Source: Chloroflexota bacterium | Lineage (GTDB): Bacteria > Chloroflexota > Anaerolineae > Anaerolineales > Anaerolineaceae | DNA length: 8,048 nucleotides | Reading direction: 5' to 3' | Assembly: GCA_011053085.1 (NCBI GenBank) | Contig: DSBE01000418.1 | Coordinates: 1-8,048 of the forward strand | Part shown: in pieces, positions 6,666-8,048 of the stretch | How positions within the stretch are numbered: position 1 is the stretch's first letter | How the letters are laid out: each line of letters starts with the position of its first letter | Position numbers and translations under genes: made by a program | Notes under the pieces: model-generated | The model's database searches: none | Seen by the model: only the letters and a program-made list of their open reading frames with translations | What the model was told of the DNA's origin: nothing

Positions 6666-7268
6666 ATGGAATCGATCATCATCGTTGTGGTGTTAATGGT
6701 TGTGACTGTCGGGATATTTCTGATCACTGATGAGAAAAAAAAACCGGTACTGGGCACCATGTTTTGGCAGACCCAAACCCGTACCCCGCACGAATTGGCA
6801 AAAAGTTTTGCATACGCCGGCGAAGCAGACCGCATACTGGAGATGCTCACCATCAACACGGAGATTTTCCCCAACGCGGTTGAATTTCATACAGCCGCAG
6901 CCATGAACGCGCCCATGCTGTATCGTAATAATGAAATTCCGTGGCGCACCACCGAGAAAATTATCGCCCAGTTGATCAAACGAGTGCACGAGATACCACA
7001 TGCGGTCACCCATGCTTTTTTGGAGATGGGCGTTGAGGGCTACCTGGGTTCGATGGAAGATGATGTACACCGTGCACTGGTTAACGCTCTTAATGATCCA
7101 ATGATCATTGCTGACGACCAGTTATTGATTCGCTTTTGCATCACTGTCGGGTATCTGCAGGTTACTGAAGCCATCGATATACTGACCAGACTGATGAATA
7201 ACGATGCCCGGCCGCACGTTTGCCGCGCAGCACGCCATGCGTTGCAGAATATGGGTTTTTTCTTATAA
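6666..7268 (+). CDS. Small membrane-anchored protein of unknown function with a HEAT-like C-terminus
   Basis: I do not recognise this 200-residue protein. It begins with a hydrophobic helix (residues 4-20, rich in Ile and Val) followed at once by DEKKKP, so by the positive-inside rule the rest should lie in the cytoplasm (N-out, C-in), and there is no evident signal-peptidase site. The remainder is mainly alpha-helical. Residues 168-197, with EAIDILTRLMNN and a following VCRAARHALQNMG, look like a HEAT-type repeat (short helix, loop, Arg/Ala-rich helix ending in Gly); a segment at about 133-163 could be another degenerate helical repeat. This suggests a protein-interaction scaffold, but that is inference. 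The start is the only ATG before the membrane helix; it has no usable Shine-Dalgarno site. A response regulator gene begins 87 bases downstream from its own promoter. Confidence 0.7.
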   Translation: MESIIIVVVLMVVTVGIFLITDEKKKPVLGTMFWQTQTRTPHELAKSFAYAGEADRILEMLTINTEIFPNAVEFHTAAAMNAPMLYRNNEIPWRTTEKIIAQLIKRVHEIPHAVTHAFLEMGVEGYLGSMEDDVHRALVNALNDPMIIADDQLLIRFCITVGYLQVTEAIDILTRLMNNDARPHVCRAARHALQNMGFFL

Positions 7269-7276
7269 TCGCCATC

Positions 7277-7306
7277 TTGTATAGATGACTTTCTTCGTGG
7301 TATATT
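7277..7306 (+). promoter_or_regulatory. Putative promoter of the response regulator gene
   Basis: TTGTAT (7277-7282) and TATATT (7301-7306) are separated by 18 bases. Transcription would start near 7313 and give a leader of about 43 bases that contains the AGGTGG ribosome binding site at 7346-7351, close (4 bases) to the ATG at 7356. Confidence 0.5.
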
Positions 7307-7355
7307 GAAGTAAGTCAGGATCCTTCTCAAATAAATAATCACTGCAGGTGGCACT

Positions 7356-8048
7356 ATGATTGATTATCAAGAAAAAGCCGTAATTCTCATTGCCGATGAC
7401 AATATTATCGTGCAGGAGATGCTGGGTGAATTACTCACTTCTACAGAGCAGCCTTATGAATTGATCTTTGCCGAAAACGGTGAAGATGCTATTGAGAAAG
7501 CCACCACAATGCTGCCTGATTTGATCCTTTTAGATGTGATGATGCCCAAAATGAACGGTTACGAGGTCTGTGAACGGCTGCGTAATCATGAGAAATTGGC
7601 AGAAGTGCCCATTTTGATGGTCACAGCGCTGGATGACCGTGAGTCGCGGGTGCGCGGGTTAAATGCGGGAGCTGATGACTTTATCAGCAAACCATTCTAC
7701 GGTGAGGAATTGCTGGCGCGTGTCAACACCATCGTGCGATTAAACCGTTATCGCGGACTGCGTGATGAACGGGCCAAGTTAGAAGATGCCAATGTCGAGC
7801 TGGTTTCTCTCAACACCCAGCTGCAGCAGATGAACGATGAACTGGCAACTGCTTATGACGCGACGATCAAAGGCTGGGCGCGTGCACTTGAACTGCGTGA
7901 CCAGGAGACCCAGGGTCATTCACAGCGAGTGGTCGCTATGTCTATTCATCTGGCGCAGATGTATGGCGTCACCGATCTGGATGCTTTGAACAGTCTGCGG
8001 CGCGGGGCCATTCTGCATGACGTGGGCAAGATGGGTGTGGCTGATGGC
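7356..8048 (+). CDS. Response regulator with HD-GYP-type phosphohydrolase domain, 3' end outside window
   Basis: The frame is open to the last base and gives the first 231 residues. Residues 8-130 form a receiver domain: acidic pocket Asp14-Asp15, phosphoacceptor Asp60 in LLLDVMMPKMNGYE, Thr90 and Lys112 in SKPF. A Leu/Gln-rich linker (about 135-168) is probably a coiled coil. From about 169 an HD-GYP-like output domain begins, with ALELRDQETQGHSQRV (177-192) and ILHDVGKMGVADG (219-231), where His221-Asp222 is the metal-binding HD pair. The GYP motif would lie past the window, so assignment to HD-GYP rather than plain HD is by the upstream motifs. Such proteins usually hydrolyse cyclic di-GMP or related dinucleotides in answer to a sensor kinase; no kinase is in view. 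The start has an AGGTGG site and the receiver begins at once, so ATG 7356 is reliable. Confidence 0.9.
   Translation, partial: MIDYQEKAVILIADDNIIVQEMLGELLTSTEQPYELIFAENGEDAIEKATTMLPDLILLDVMMPKMNGYEVCERLRNHEKLAEVPILMVTALDDRESRVRGLNAGADDFISKPFYGEELLARVNTIVRLNRYRGLRDERAKLEDANVELVSLNTQLQQMNDELATAYDATIKGWARALELRDQETQGHSQRVVAMSIHLAQMYGVTDLDALNSLRRGAILHDVGKMGVADG

Noticed and set aside
7273..7287. CATCT/AGATG small stem-loop after the membrane protein gene
   Set aside because: Only 5 bp, no clear T run, and it overlaps the -35-like box of the next gene.
1..8048. Mobile elements, CRISPR arrays, tRNA or rRNA genes, or a novel multi-gene system
   Set aside because: No transposase, terminal repeats, spaced direct repeats or RNA gene signatures were seen; the genes are mostly conserved core genes on one strand.

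Overview
The window is chromosomal housekeeping DNA of roughly even base composition with all genes on the + strand. It holds the 3' end of a heat-shock operon (hrcA partial, grpE, dnaK), then dnaJ with prmA, a GNAT-like acyltransferase-family gene, a gene for a small membrane-anchored protein of unknown function, and the 5' part of a response regulator carrying an HD-GYP domain that runs off the right edge. The organism is most likely a member of the Chloroflexota, class Anaerolineae. This is inferred from remembered similarity of the GNAT-like protein and of the overall gene style. It fits a DnaK that carries the nucleotide-binding-domain insert absent from Bacillus-type DnaK, combined with the Gram-positive-style order hrcA-grpE-dnaK-dnaJ-prmA. 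No marker here proves the phylum.

Region 1 (1-3076): HrcA, GrpE and DnaK are packed with gaps of about 30 bases and good Shine-Dalgarno sites, so they are probably one transcript whose promoter, and any CIRCE operator, lie upstream of the window. HrcA is the heat-shock repressor; DnaK is the Hsp70 ATPase and GrpE its nucleotide exchange factor.

Region 2 (3077-3227): a 151-base gap separates dnaK from dnaJ. It holds a perfect 11-bp stem-loop with a poor T tract, a small inverted repeat, and a -10-like box placed so close to the dnaJ ATG that transcription would begin at or next to the start codon. No CIRCE-like repeat is visible.

Region 3 (3228-5341): dnaJ and prmA overlap by 8 bases and are closed by a clear intrinsic terminator. 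DnaJ is the Hsp40 partner of DnaK; PrmA methylates ribosomal protein L11.

Region 4 (5342-8048): three apparently separate transcription units. The GNAT-like gene has a TATAAT box and a strong ribosome binding site. The small membrane protein has no Shine-Dalgarno and repeats the exact 10-mer GTACAATAGG found before dnaJ, again immediately upstream of its ATG. The response regulator has its own promoter-like pair and a modest ribosome binding site. The most notable signal is this shared leaderless-type start of dnaJ and the membrane-protein gene. No mobile element, CRISPR array, tRNA, rRNA or evident novel defence system was seen.
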